From an uncultured Rhizobium sp. (lineage in GTDB: Bacteria; Pseudomonadota; Alphaproteobacteria; Rhizobiales; Rhizobiaceae), in assembly GCA_945952045.1 (NCBI GenBank), contig CAMFHE010000003.1, forward strand, positions 1 through 64,000: a stretch of DNA of 64,000 bases, given 5' to 3'. Positions 36,215 through 43,023 of the stretch are shown here, in pieces. Position 1 is the first letter of the stretch, and the number at the start of each line of letters is the position of its first letter. The position numbers and the translations under genes were made by a program. The notes below the pieces were generated by a model. It made no database searches, was not told the DNA's origin, and was given only the letters and a program-made list of their open reading frames with translations.

Positions 36215-37082
36215 GGAGAAGTCCCTCCAGCGTCTTGTTGTATCCGTCGATGTCTTTCTGGAATTCGCGAAGGTCGAAACTGACCTCGTGGCTCCTGGGC
36301 GAGAAGCGGCCGTTGTCCACGTCATCTACCGTCTGATCGTATTCCTCGCGGCCGATCGACTTGAACTTGACGATGTCCCCTGGCCGGAAGAACACCATGA
36401 AGTCCTTGAGATAGCTCGTCGTCTGCGACGCATCGAAGATCGGCATCGGCGTAATGCCGAACATCTGATAACCACCAGCGCCGCGAACCGAATAGATCGC
36501 GCCGAAGCAACCGCCATGGCCGACAGTCAGGCGCGGCGTGTCGGTCCGGGGCCGCAGATACTTGGGAACCTCGATCTGACGTTGCCGTTCGACCATCTGA
36601 TACATGAACGGCAATCCGGCGACGAAGCCGACCATGGAAACGAACCACGGGGACCCGTGATGCGCAGCGATAAAGCCGTCGACGTCCGCATAACCGTTGA
36701 TCTTCGCCGCGTAGTCGAGGTCGGTGCCGCCAGGTTCCTGATGACGTTCGCGGAACCGCATCAGCGTTTCATGCGTCCAGGGATCGTTATAGAATACCGG
36801 GATTTCGACAATGCGTGTCTTCAAGACGGGCTCGGCTTTCTCGGCCGCGCCCTCGATCCTCTGGACTTCCCGAAGAATATCATCCGGCTTGATGATATCG
36901 GGATTGAATTTCACCTGAAATGACGCATTGGCGGGGCATATCTCGGTGACGCCCTTGATCTTGCTTTCCCGCACGCCCGTCGCCATCGACAGGCTCTTGA
37001 AGAAGGCTTCGAGCGACATCTCGTCGCTGCATTCGACGAACAGATGCTCGTCTCCGCCGAAAGTGTATCGAGCCGATGTCAT
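36204..37082 (-). CDS. pxpB: PxpB/KipI-type subunit (carboxyltransferase-like, AHS1 domain)
   Basis: This 292-residue protein belongs to the KipI/PxpB (allophanate hydrolase subunit 1, AHS1) family. The C-terminal half contains the family phrases VGFVAGLPFMYQM and the later GGYQMFGITPMPIFD. The N-terminus has a KipI-type ferredoxin-like domain. It pairs with PxpC. Start and biotin-carboxylase stop share one base (TAATG), so translation is coupled. Urea carboxylase contains the same AHS1-AHS2 pair as its carboxyltransferase. Confidence 0.85.
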   Translation of the reverse strand: MTSARYTFGGDEHLFVECSDEMSLEAFFKSLSMATGVRESKIKGVTEICPANASFQVKFNPDIIKPDDILREVQRIEGAAEKAEPVLKTRIVEIPVFYNDPWTHETLMRFRERHQEPGGTDLDYAAKINGYADVDGFIAAHHGSPWFVSMVGFVAGLPFMYQMVERQRQIEVPKYLRPRTDTPRLTVGHGGCFGAIYSVRGAGGYQMFGITPMPIFDASQTTSYLKDFMVFFRPGDIVKFKSIGREEYDQTVDDVDNGRFSPRSHEVSFDLREFQKDIDGYNKTLEGLLHGH

Positions 37083-38467
37083 TACGCGACCTCCGGTCTG
37101 ATGTGATCCTTGGAGGCGAAATCGGTTTCGAGCCAACCCTCCAAGAAACGGGTGTGGAATGCGCCGTTCTGCACCGCTGCCGACCGCGCAAGCGCCTGAT
37201 GCAACGGGATCGTCGTCGGCACGCCTTCGATCTTCAGGCCGTCCAGCGCCTGACGCAGACGCGTGAGGCATTCTGACCTCGTTTCGCCCCACACGATCAG
37301 CTTGCCGAGAAGAGAGTCGTAAAAGGGCGGGATCGTGTAGCCCTCATACAGCATCGTATCGAAGCGGACGCCTTCCTGCTGCGGAACCACCAGACGGGCG
37401 ATCGTTCCCGGCGACGGCGCGAACCCCTTGTGGGGGTCTTCGGCGTTGATCCGGCATTCGATGGCATGGCCGTGCGGGCGAATGTCGTCCTGCGTCACGG
37501 ACAGCCTGGCGCCCCCTGCGACCTTGAGCATTTCCTGCACGAGATCGAACCCGGTGATCATTTCCGTGACGGGATGCTCGACCTGGATGCGGGTGTTGAC
37601 TTCGATGAAGTAGAACGCGCGCGCTTCCTCGTCATAGAGATATTCGACGGTGCCCGCGCCCTTGTATTTCACCTCGCGCGCCAGCGCCACGGCGCTTTCG
37701 CAAAGCTTTTGACGCACGACCTGCGGCAACTGGAAGGCGGGAGCCTCTTCCCAGACCTTCTGCCGCCGACGCTGCAGCGAGCATTCCCGCTCGTAGAAAT
37801 GCACGAAGTTTTCGCCGTCACCGAAAATCTGCACTTCGACGTGCCGCGCCTTCGTGATCACTTTCTCCATATAGAGCCCGCCGTCACCGAAGGCGGCCGC
37901 CGCCTCCGCCGATGCGAGCGGGAACTGCTTGTCGAGTTCGTCAAGACTGTCGACGATGCGAATGCCGCGACCGCCACCGCCGGCGGCAGCCTTGATCATC
38001 ACGGGAAAGCCGGTCCGCCCGGCGATCTCATGCGCTTGGGCGAGATCTGCGACGCGTCCGCCGCTCCCCGGCACGGTCGGCACGCCGGCGCGCGCTGCGA
38101 CCTCACGGGCAGCCACCTTGTCGCCCAGCAAGCGAATGGCATCGCCGCTCGGCCCTACAAAGGTCATTCCCGCCGCGACCACCGCATCGGCAAAATCGCC
38201 GTTCTCGGACAAAAACCCATATCCGGGATGGACCGCATCGACGCCGGCCGCCTTTGCGGCGGAGATGACGGCATCGATATTCAGATAGGATTTCTTCGGA
38301 GCGGGCGAACCGATATCCACGGCTTCATCCGCCAGCTTCACCGCAAGCATGTCGGCATCGGCGGCCGAGTGGACCTGGACGGTGCGAATTCCCAAGCCCT
38401 GCGCTGCCTTGATGATACGAACCGCAATCTCGCCGCGGTTCGCCACCAGAACGGATTTGATTGTCAT
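37082..38467 (-). CDS. accC: Biotin carboxylase subunit (AccC-like)
   Basis: This 461-residue ATP-grasp enzyme carboxylates biotin on a carrier protein using ATP and bicarbonate. Visible features are the N-terminal VLVANRGEIAVRIIKAA, the glycine-rich ATP lid KAAAGGGGRGIRI and the catalytic block EVNTRIQVEHPVTEM. Length is typical of AccC. It overlaps the carrier gene upstream (ATGA) and pxpB downstream. No acetyl-CoA carboxyltransferase genes are present, so it probably serves the PxpB/PxpC pair rather than fatty-acid synthesis. Confidence 0.9.
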   Translation of the reverse strand: MTIKSVLVANRGEIAVRIIKAAQGLGIRTVQVHSAADADMLAVKLADEAVDIGSPAPKKSYLNIDAVISAAKAAGVDAVHPGYGFLSENGDFADAVVAAGMTFVGPSGDAIRLLGDKVAAREVAARAGVPTVPGSGGRVADLAQAHEIAGRTGFPVMIKAAAGGGGRGIRIVDSLDELDKQFPLASAEAAAAFGDGGLYMEKVITKARHVEVQIFGDGENFVHFYERECSLQRRRQKVWEEAPAFQLPQVVRQKLCESAVALAREVKYKGAGTVEYLYDEEARAFYFIEVNTRIQVEHPVTEMITGFDLVQEMLKVAGGARLSVTQDDIRPHGHAIECRINAEDPHKGFAPSPGTIARLVVPQQEGVRFDTMLYEGYTIPPFYDSLLGKLIVWGETRSECLTRLRQALDGLKIEGVPTTIPLHQALARSAAVQNGAFHTRFLEGWLETDFASKDHIRPEVA

Positions 38468-38706
38468 TCCTCGACCTCCGCAATCACTTGCCCGGCCATG
38501 ACGGGTTCTTCATTGTCCGCCAGGAAGACGATGTTCCTGCCCGAGACCCCGGCCGTGATTTCGTGGAATGTCTTCATAACCTCGATGACGCCCACGACCT
38601 CGTTGTTCGAAACGGTATCGCCATCCGCCTTGAAGGGGGGCGCATCCGGCGAGGAAGAGCGGTAAAAAGTGCCCGGAAGCGGTGACCTGATTTCAAGCTT
38701 GCTCAT
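38464..38706 (-). CDS. accB: Short biotin carboxyl carrier protein
   Basis: This 80-residue protein is a bare biotinyl domain without the Pro/Ala-rich N-terminal part of housekeeping AccB. The biotin-accepting lysine is Lys45 in GVIEVMKTF, where the usual motif is EAMKM or EAMKT. Two hammerhead halves flank it (SPLPGTFYR and GQVIAEVEE). It carries carboxybiotin from the AccC-like subunit to the transferase. It starts 15 bases after the pxpA stop and overlaps the biotin carboxylase gene by four bases. Confidence 0.88.
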   Translation of the reverse strand: MSKLEIRSPLPGTFYRSSSPDAPPFKADGDTVSNNEVVGVIEVMKTFHEITAGVSGRNIVFLADNEEPVMAGQVIAEVEE

Positions 38707-38721
38707 GGTATTCCCCTATTT

Positions 38722-39516
38722 TTACTGAAGTTCTGTCACCTGGACGGACGGCGTGATGCGTATGCCAGCCGAGACGAGAGCGTCCCGCATTTCCTTGACG
38801 ATGTCCAAGGCGCCGAGCGTATCCGAGTGGAAGCAGATCGATTCGAATTCGATACCGATGTCGCTGCCCTTCACCGTCGTGACCTTGCCTTCGACGCAGG
38901 CACGCAGGACCTTTTTCGCGATCGCCTTTGGGTCGGGGCGACCGGCGTCGCGGGTAAAGACGATTGATCCGCTGTCATCGTAGTCGCGATCGGCATAGAA
39001 TTCGCGGACAACGGGATGGCCGAGCAATTTCGCGGCCTTGTAGGTGGCCGACATTCCCATGCAGAACACCGGGACATTCGGGGCGGCGACGCGCATGTAT
39101 TGAATGAATGCGTCGGACAGTTCCGCATTGGCCGCCAGCTCCATGTAAAGCGCGCCATGCGGTTTGACATGTTTGATGCTGGTGCCGTTGCGGCGGCAGA
39201 ATTCGCGAAGAGCGCCGACCTGATAGATGATGTCGTTGACGAGTTCCTTGTTGCTGCCGGAGATTTTGCGGCGGCCAAAACCCTGAAGATCGTTATAGCC
39301 GGGATGGGCGCCGACCGCCACGCCATGTTCTGTCGCGAGCTTGACCGTGTCGTCGATCAGGTTCGGGTCGCCTGCGTGAAAGCCAGCTGCGATATTGGCC
39401 GAACTGATATGGGGAATGAGGTGGCTATCGGTGGTGTCACCAATCCGCCAGCGGCCGAATGCCTCTCCCATATCGCAGTTGATATCAACGGACGTTTTCA
39501 CTGTAATATTCCTCAT
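38722..39516 (-). CDS. pxpA: PxpA/LamB/YcsF-family lactam hydrolase subunit
   Basis: This 264-residue protein belongs to the LamB/YcsF family. It shows [13 protein letters not shown] near the start, [15 protein letters not shown] with the conserved His, [16 protein letters not shown], and HVKPHGALY. PxpA is the hydrolytic part of bacterial 5-oxoprolinase. The start is uncertain: ATG 39516, or GTG 39501 with GAGG nine bases ahead. It is the first gene of an eight-gene operon (pxpA, carrier, carboxylase, pxpB, pxpC, three transporter genes), divergent from a LysR gene. Confidence 0.87.
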   Translation of the reverse strand: MRNITVKTSVDINCDMGEAFGRWRIGDTTDSHLIPHISSANIAAGFHAGDPNLIDDTVKLATEHGVAVGAHPGYNDLQGFGRRKISGSNKELVNDIIYQVGALREFCRRNGTSIKHVKPHGALYMELAANAELSDAFIQYMRVAAPNVPVFCMGMSATYKAAKLLGHPVVREFYADRDYDDSGSIVFTRDAGRPDPKAIAKKVLRACVEGKVTTVKGSDIGIEFESICFHSDTLGALDIVKEMRDALVSAGIRITPSVQVTELQ

Positions 39517-39743
39517 CCGGGGGCCGCGCCCCTCTCTCCTAAGGCGTAAGACTTGGCTTGTGAGGCAGACGTTACCGCTGCGGATCGCCTTTGAAAAATA
39601 GATTCTTTTGAGTTGATAATTCTGAAAAACAGATAATATCCATGCCAAATTCATCCAACAATGCACAATGAAATCAGGTAGATAAAAATCTCGCTTGAAA
39701 TTTGAGCACGGATATGCCGCTTTTGTGCACAGCACTATCTGAT

Positions 39744-39758
39744 TTTTGCAATGCAAAA
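39744..39758. promoter_or_regulatory. Inverted repeat upstream of the LysR gene
   Basis: TTTTGC (39744-39749) and GCAAAA (39753-39758) are perfect inverted arms around AAT, 30 bases before the LysR start in the 272-base divergent promoter region. LysR proteins often bind and repress at such sites, so this may be an autoregulatory operator. Confidence 0.45.
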
Positions 39759-39788
39759 GCTGAAAAATCTTGAATTGGGAGAACGCCC

Positions 39789-40736
39789 ATGGCCCTCAGT
39801 ATCCGTCAGCTGAAATACTTCATCGCGACGGCGGAATACGGGCAGGTCTCGCAAGCCGCGATCAACCAGAACATCTCCCAGTCGGCAATTACCGCAGCGA
39901 TCAAGGATCTTGAAATCAGCGTTGGCGTGCCCCTGTTCAACCGCACCACGCAAGGCATGGAACTGACGGCGTCGGGGCGCCAGTTTCTCTCGCATGCCTA
40001 CGAGATTCTTTCGAAGATCGACGAGGCGATGCATCTGAACTTCATCGACAGCGACGTCGAGGGCGAGCTCGTCGTGGCGGCGACCTACACCGTGATCGGC
40101 TATTTCCTGCCCATGCATATCGAGCGCATGCGCCGGTTGTTTCCGAAGATACGCGTTCAGCTATACGAGATGAACCGCGATGCGATTGAGGAAGGTCTGT
40201 TGACGAACCGATACGACATGTCGGTCCTTCTCACGTCCAACATCATGAACCCGCTGATCACAACGGAGACGCTCGTCGGATCCGTGCGGCGTCTTTGGGT
40301 GCCTGCTCAACACCACCTGTTGAAATACGACGCCGTCGGCCTCAAGGAAGTCGCGCAGGAGCCCTACATCATGCTGACCGTCGACGAAGCCGCACAATCC
40401 GCGCTCAAATACTGGAGCAAGACGCCCTACCAACCCAATGTGATATTGCGCACGTCTTCCGTGGAGGCGGTGCGCTCGATGGTGGCGAACAATCAGGGCG
40501 TGGCGATTCTATCCGACATGGTACACCGGCCATGGTCATTGGAGGGACGCCGCATCGAAACCATTACGGTTCAAGAACAGATCCCGGCGATGGACATCGG
40601 ATTGGGCTGGCGCGCGGGAAGCACCCTCACCCCGGCGATGCAGGCATTTCGCAGCTACTTCCAGCAAGCCTTCGGCATTCCCGGAGCGCCCTCCACGAAG
40701 AAGGCACTTTCCGACCCTCACACAGCTGACGACTGA
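39789..40736 (+). CDS. LysR-family regulator divergent from the pxpA operon
   Basis: This 315-residue protein has a LysR helix-turn-helix (about residues 4-62, with [15 protein letters not shown]) and an effector domain to residue 300. The start follows TTGGGAGAAC. Its position divergent from pxpA makes it the probable regulator of the lactam carboxylase/hydrolase and transporter operon. LysR proteins at such positions normally activate the divergent genes when the pathway substrate or intermediate is bound. Confidence 0.9.
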   Translation: MALSIRQLKYFIATAEYGQVSQAAINQNISQSAITAAIKDLEISVGVPLFNRTTQGMELTASGRQFLSHAYEILSKIDEAMHLNFIDSDVEGELVVAATYTVIGYFLPMHIERMRRLFPKIRVQLYEMNRDAIEEGLLTNRYDMSVLLTSNIMNPLITTETLVGSVRRLWVPAQHHLLKYDAVGLKEVAQEPYIMLTVDEAAQSALKYWSKTPYQPNVILRTSSVEAVRSMVANNQGVAILSDMVHRPWSLEGRRIETITVQEQIPAMDIGLGWRAGSTLTPAMQAFRSYFQQAFGIPGAPSTKKALSDPHTADD

Positions 40737-40854
40737 CGCCGTTTACGAAATACGAAATCGGGCTGACGGCGCGACCGGCAAGCTTGCCGACCAGTGCCAT
40801 AAATCCAGAAAATTCCAACCTCCCGCGGCTTTTGAATGTGGGAAAAGTTGGAAC

Positions 40855-40880
40855 CCATCGGGCGCCGCAGCGCCCGATGG
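40855..40880. terminator. Strong hairpin between convergent genes
   Basis: CCATCGGGCGC (40855-40865) and GCGCCCGATGG (40870-40880) form a perfect 11-bp stem with loop CGCA. An outer pair, TTCCAAC (40814-40820) and GTTGGAA, flanks its left side. It separates the LysR gene from the convergent small secreted-protein gene and can serve both. T-runs are weak. Confidence 0.65.
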
Positions 40881-40891
40881 TCTGCCCGAGC

Positions 40892-41305
40892 TTATTTGAT
40901 GGAGAAATCGACGGTTTCCATAACCTTGCCGTCTACCGAAACGACCGCTTCGTATTTTCCGACCGGGAAGCCATTGTTGGGCTTGCTCAAAGAAGCGTTG
41001 ACGTGGTTCTCAAGCGAGCCGACATCGAAGGTGGCTTCATCGATCTTGTAGTTTGCAGGCGCGACGCCATTGGTATCGACCGCCACCCATGCAACGGTGA
41101 TTTTCGAACCGGAACGAACTTCATCCGTGATGCCAGCCGAAAAATAGATTGCGGCGCTGTCGGCTGGGAGCGTCGTCTGCGTCGTTTCGGCATCATCGCT
41201 GTTGGAGATGACAATATCCTCAAAGCCGGATGCCCAGGCTGTCGATGTCATGGCAATGGCTGCAGTGAAGACGAGGGCGGGCAAAGTCCGTGTGATCTTG
41301 TACAT
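40892..41305 (-). CDS. Small secreted protein of unknown function
   Basis: This 137-residue protein has a clear signal peptide (cut after STAWA, about residue 25). The mature part of about 110 residues includes AIYFSAGITDEVRSGSKITVAWVA and a late PNNGFPVGKYEAVVSVDGK. The ending recalls beta-sandwich exported domains with a Gly-Trp-Pro-x-Gly-x-Tyr pattern. I cannot assign a function. The start at 41305 has only a weak ribosome site (CGGGAACACC). It is a single gene, flanked by hairpins on both sides. Confidence 0.8.
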   Translation of the reverse strand: MYKITRTLPALVFTAAIAMTSTAWASGFEDIVISNSDDAETTQTTLPADSAAIYFSAGITDEVRSGSKITVAWVAVDTNGVAPANYKIDEATFDVGSLENHVNASLSKPNNGFPVGKYEAVVSVDGKVMETVDFSIK

Positions 41306-41422
41306 GTTGGGTGTTCCCGGGTTTTGAGCTCTATATAAATGAAGGCCCACGAATCTATTCCTAGCAGACATGTGTGCCGCGCATGTTTCAAGCGCGGCGA
41401 AACAAGGCGAAGATGAGGCAAA

Positions 41423-41448
41423 GGCCCGGATCGCTCCGGGCCTTTTTT
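41423..41448. terminator. Rho-independent terminator
   Basis: GGCCCGGA (41423-41430) and TCCGGGCC (41435-41442) form an 8-bp stem with loop TCGC and are followed by six Ts on the plus strand. On the minus strand it lies just past the histidinol-dehydrogenase-like stop at 41451 and ends in TTT, so it probably terminates that gene. Confidence 0.8.
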
Positions 41449-41450
41449 GG

Positions 41451-42746
41451 TCAGCCTGCTTTTTGCAGTCGGTCCAGCCGCAATTGTGCGGCGCGGCGAT
41501 GGCCTTCAAGGCTTTCGCTGGCGCTCTGGCGGGCGGCTGGTGGGGCCACAGCGGCGACGCCGCGCTCATCCAGCCATTGATGCGTGGCGATCTTGACATA
41601 GGCGCCCACCCAGAGGCCGCCGGTATAGCGGCCGGCGCCCATGGTCGGCAGCGTATGGTTGGTGCCGCAGCATTTGTCGGAATAGACGACGCTCGCCAGT
41701 TCGCCGATGAACAGCGAGCCGTAATTGCTGAGTTTACGGGCGGTCGCCTGTGCATCCGCCGTGTGGACCTGCAGATGCTCGGCGGCGATGAAATCGGAAT
41801 AGGCGATCATCGCTTCCTCGCTGTCGCACACGACGATTTCGCCGTAGTCGCGCCAGGCCTGGGCAGCCACTGGCGCGGTCGAAAGCGTTTCGAGCTGGCG
41901 CTCGACTTCTTTTAGTGTTGCCGCTGCCAGCGCCGCATCGGTGGTGATCAGGCCGACGCGGGTCTTGATGTCATGCTCTGCCTGGGCAAGCAGGTCGGTG
42001 GCGATCATTTCCGCATCGCCCGTGCTGTCGGCGACGATGAAGATCTCCGAGGGGCCGGCAAGCTGGTCGATGCCGACGGGGCCGAAGACCTGGCGCTTGG
42101 CCTCGTTGACGAAGGCATTGCCCGGGCCGACGATCTTGTGGACGGCCGGAACCGTCTCGGTGCCAAAAGCCATGGCGGCAATCGCCTGCGCGCCGCCGAT
42201 CTTGAAAATGCGGTCGGCGCCGGAGAGGTGGCAGCCGGCGATCATCGCCTTGTGGGCGTTCGGCGGCAGGCATGCGACGACTTCTGCGCAGCCGGCGACC
42301 TTGGCCGGCACGATGGTCATGATCGGCGCCGAGAGCAGCGGATAACGCCCGCCCGGAACATAGCAGCCGACGCGCTCGACCGGGATGACCCGGTGACCGA
42401 GATGCAGGCCGGGCAGAAGCTCGATTTCCAGCGGCTGGATGGTTTTCAGCTGTGCTTCGGCGAAGCGGCGCACGTTCGAAATCGCAAATTCCGTATCGGC
42501 CCGCGTCTGCGGATCGAGGCCGGCCAGCGCTTCCTCGCGCTCCTGCGGCGTCACTTCGAAGACCTCGAGCTCGGCCTTGTCGAACTTCTGGGAATAGTCG
42601 CGCACCGCCTCGTCGCCGCGCTTGCGCACATCGGCGATGATTTCGGCGACCAGCGTTTCGACCGAGGCGTTGTCGCCGATCGAATCGCGCTCCGGCGCCT
42701 TGGTGTAATGGGTGCCGGCGACCGGCGTCTTCCTGTCTTGGCTCAT
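41451..42746 (-). CDS. Histidinol-dehydrogenase family protein
   Basis: This 431-residue NAD-dependent dehydrogenase has the HisD length and core motifs, such as GCYVPGGRYPLLSAPIM, VGPGNAFVNEAKRQVFG and GIDQLAGPSEIFIVAD. Histidinol dehydrogenase does the last step of histidine synthesis, but related enzymes (HpsN) oxidise sulfopropanediol and other alcohols. No histidine genes are nearby, and the YPLL variant resembles the non-biosynthetic branch. The ATG at 42746 follows GGAGCAATC. It is divergent from the hydrolase-SnoaL gene across a 277-base promoter region. Confidence 0.85.
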   Translation of the reverse strand: MSQDRKTPVAGTHYTKAPERDSIGDNASVETLVAEIIADVRKRGDEAVRDYSQKFDKAELEVFEVTPQEREEALAGLDPQTRADTEFAISNVRRFAEAQLKTIQPLEIELLPGLHLGHRVIPVERVGCYVPGGRYPLLSAPIMTIVPAKVAGCAEVVACLPPNAHKAMIAGCHLSGADRIFKIGGAQAIAAMAFGTETVPAVHKIVGPGNAFVNEAKRQVFGPVGIDQLAGPSEIFIVADSTGDAEMIATDLLAQAEHDIKTRVGLITTDAALAAATLKEVERQLETLSTAPVAAQAWRDYGEIVVCDSEEAMIAYSDFIAAEHLQVHTADAQATARKLSNYGSLFIGELASVVYSDKCCGTNHTLPTMGAGRYTGGLWVGAYVKIATHQWLDERGVAAVAPPAARQSASESLEGHRRAAQLRLDRLQKAG

Positions 42747-42892
42747 GATTGCTCCGCTCTTCATTCGTGGTTCCGGCTTGGGCTTCAGGCTGGCTGCCGG
42801 ATTTCTGGACGCGCTTTTCCTGCCGCGCAGACTGGGCGTCAGGCGGTGGAAAAGGCGCGCAAAACTGCTGCTTTCGTTCGGCAATTAGTTAT

Positions 42893-42908
42893 TGCATACG
42901 TATTCAAA
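42893..42908. promoter_or_regulatory. Near-palindrome, candidate GntR-type operator
   Basis: TTGCATACGTATTCAA has a perfect ATACGTAT core (42896-42903) and TTG/CAA ends, with one mismatched pair. It lies in the divergent promoter region between the HisD-like and hydrolase genes. Such ATAC-GTAT cores are common in FadR/VanR-type GntR operators, but no GntR gene is in the window. Confidence 0.45.
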
Positions 42909-43023
42909 ATCTGCCAGTCTTTTTTCGACAGCGCAATCGGACGGGTTTGCGAGGGCTTTTCGGGAGGGTTTCCCAAGGCGTGCCTGCCCGTTCGAAACAT
43001 GCAAACGACCCGGACTGCCCGCG

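Noticed and set aside
37082..38706. Treating the biotin carboxylase and carrier as the housekeeping acetyl-CoA carboxylase
   Set aside because: The carrier is only 80 residues with an unusual EVMKTF motif, the genes are embedded in a Pxp operon, and acetyl-CoA transferase subunits are absent.
41451..42746. Assigning this as the biosynthetic hisD
   Set aside because: No other histidine genes are nearby and the motifs fit the non-biosynthetic branch as well, so a family name is safer.
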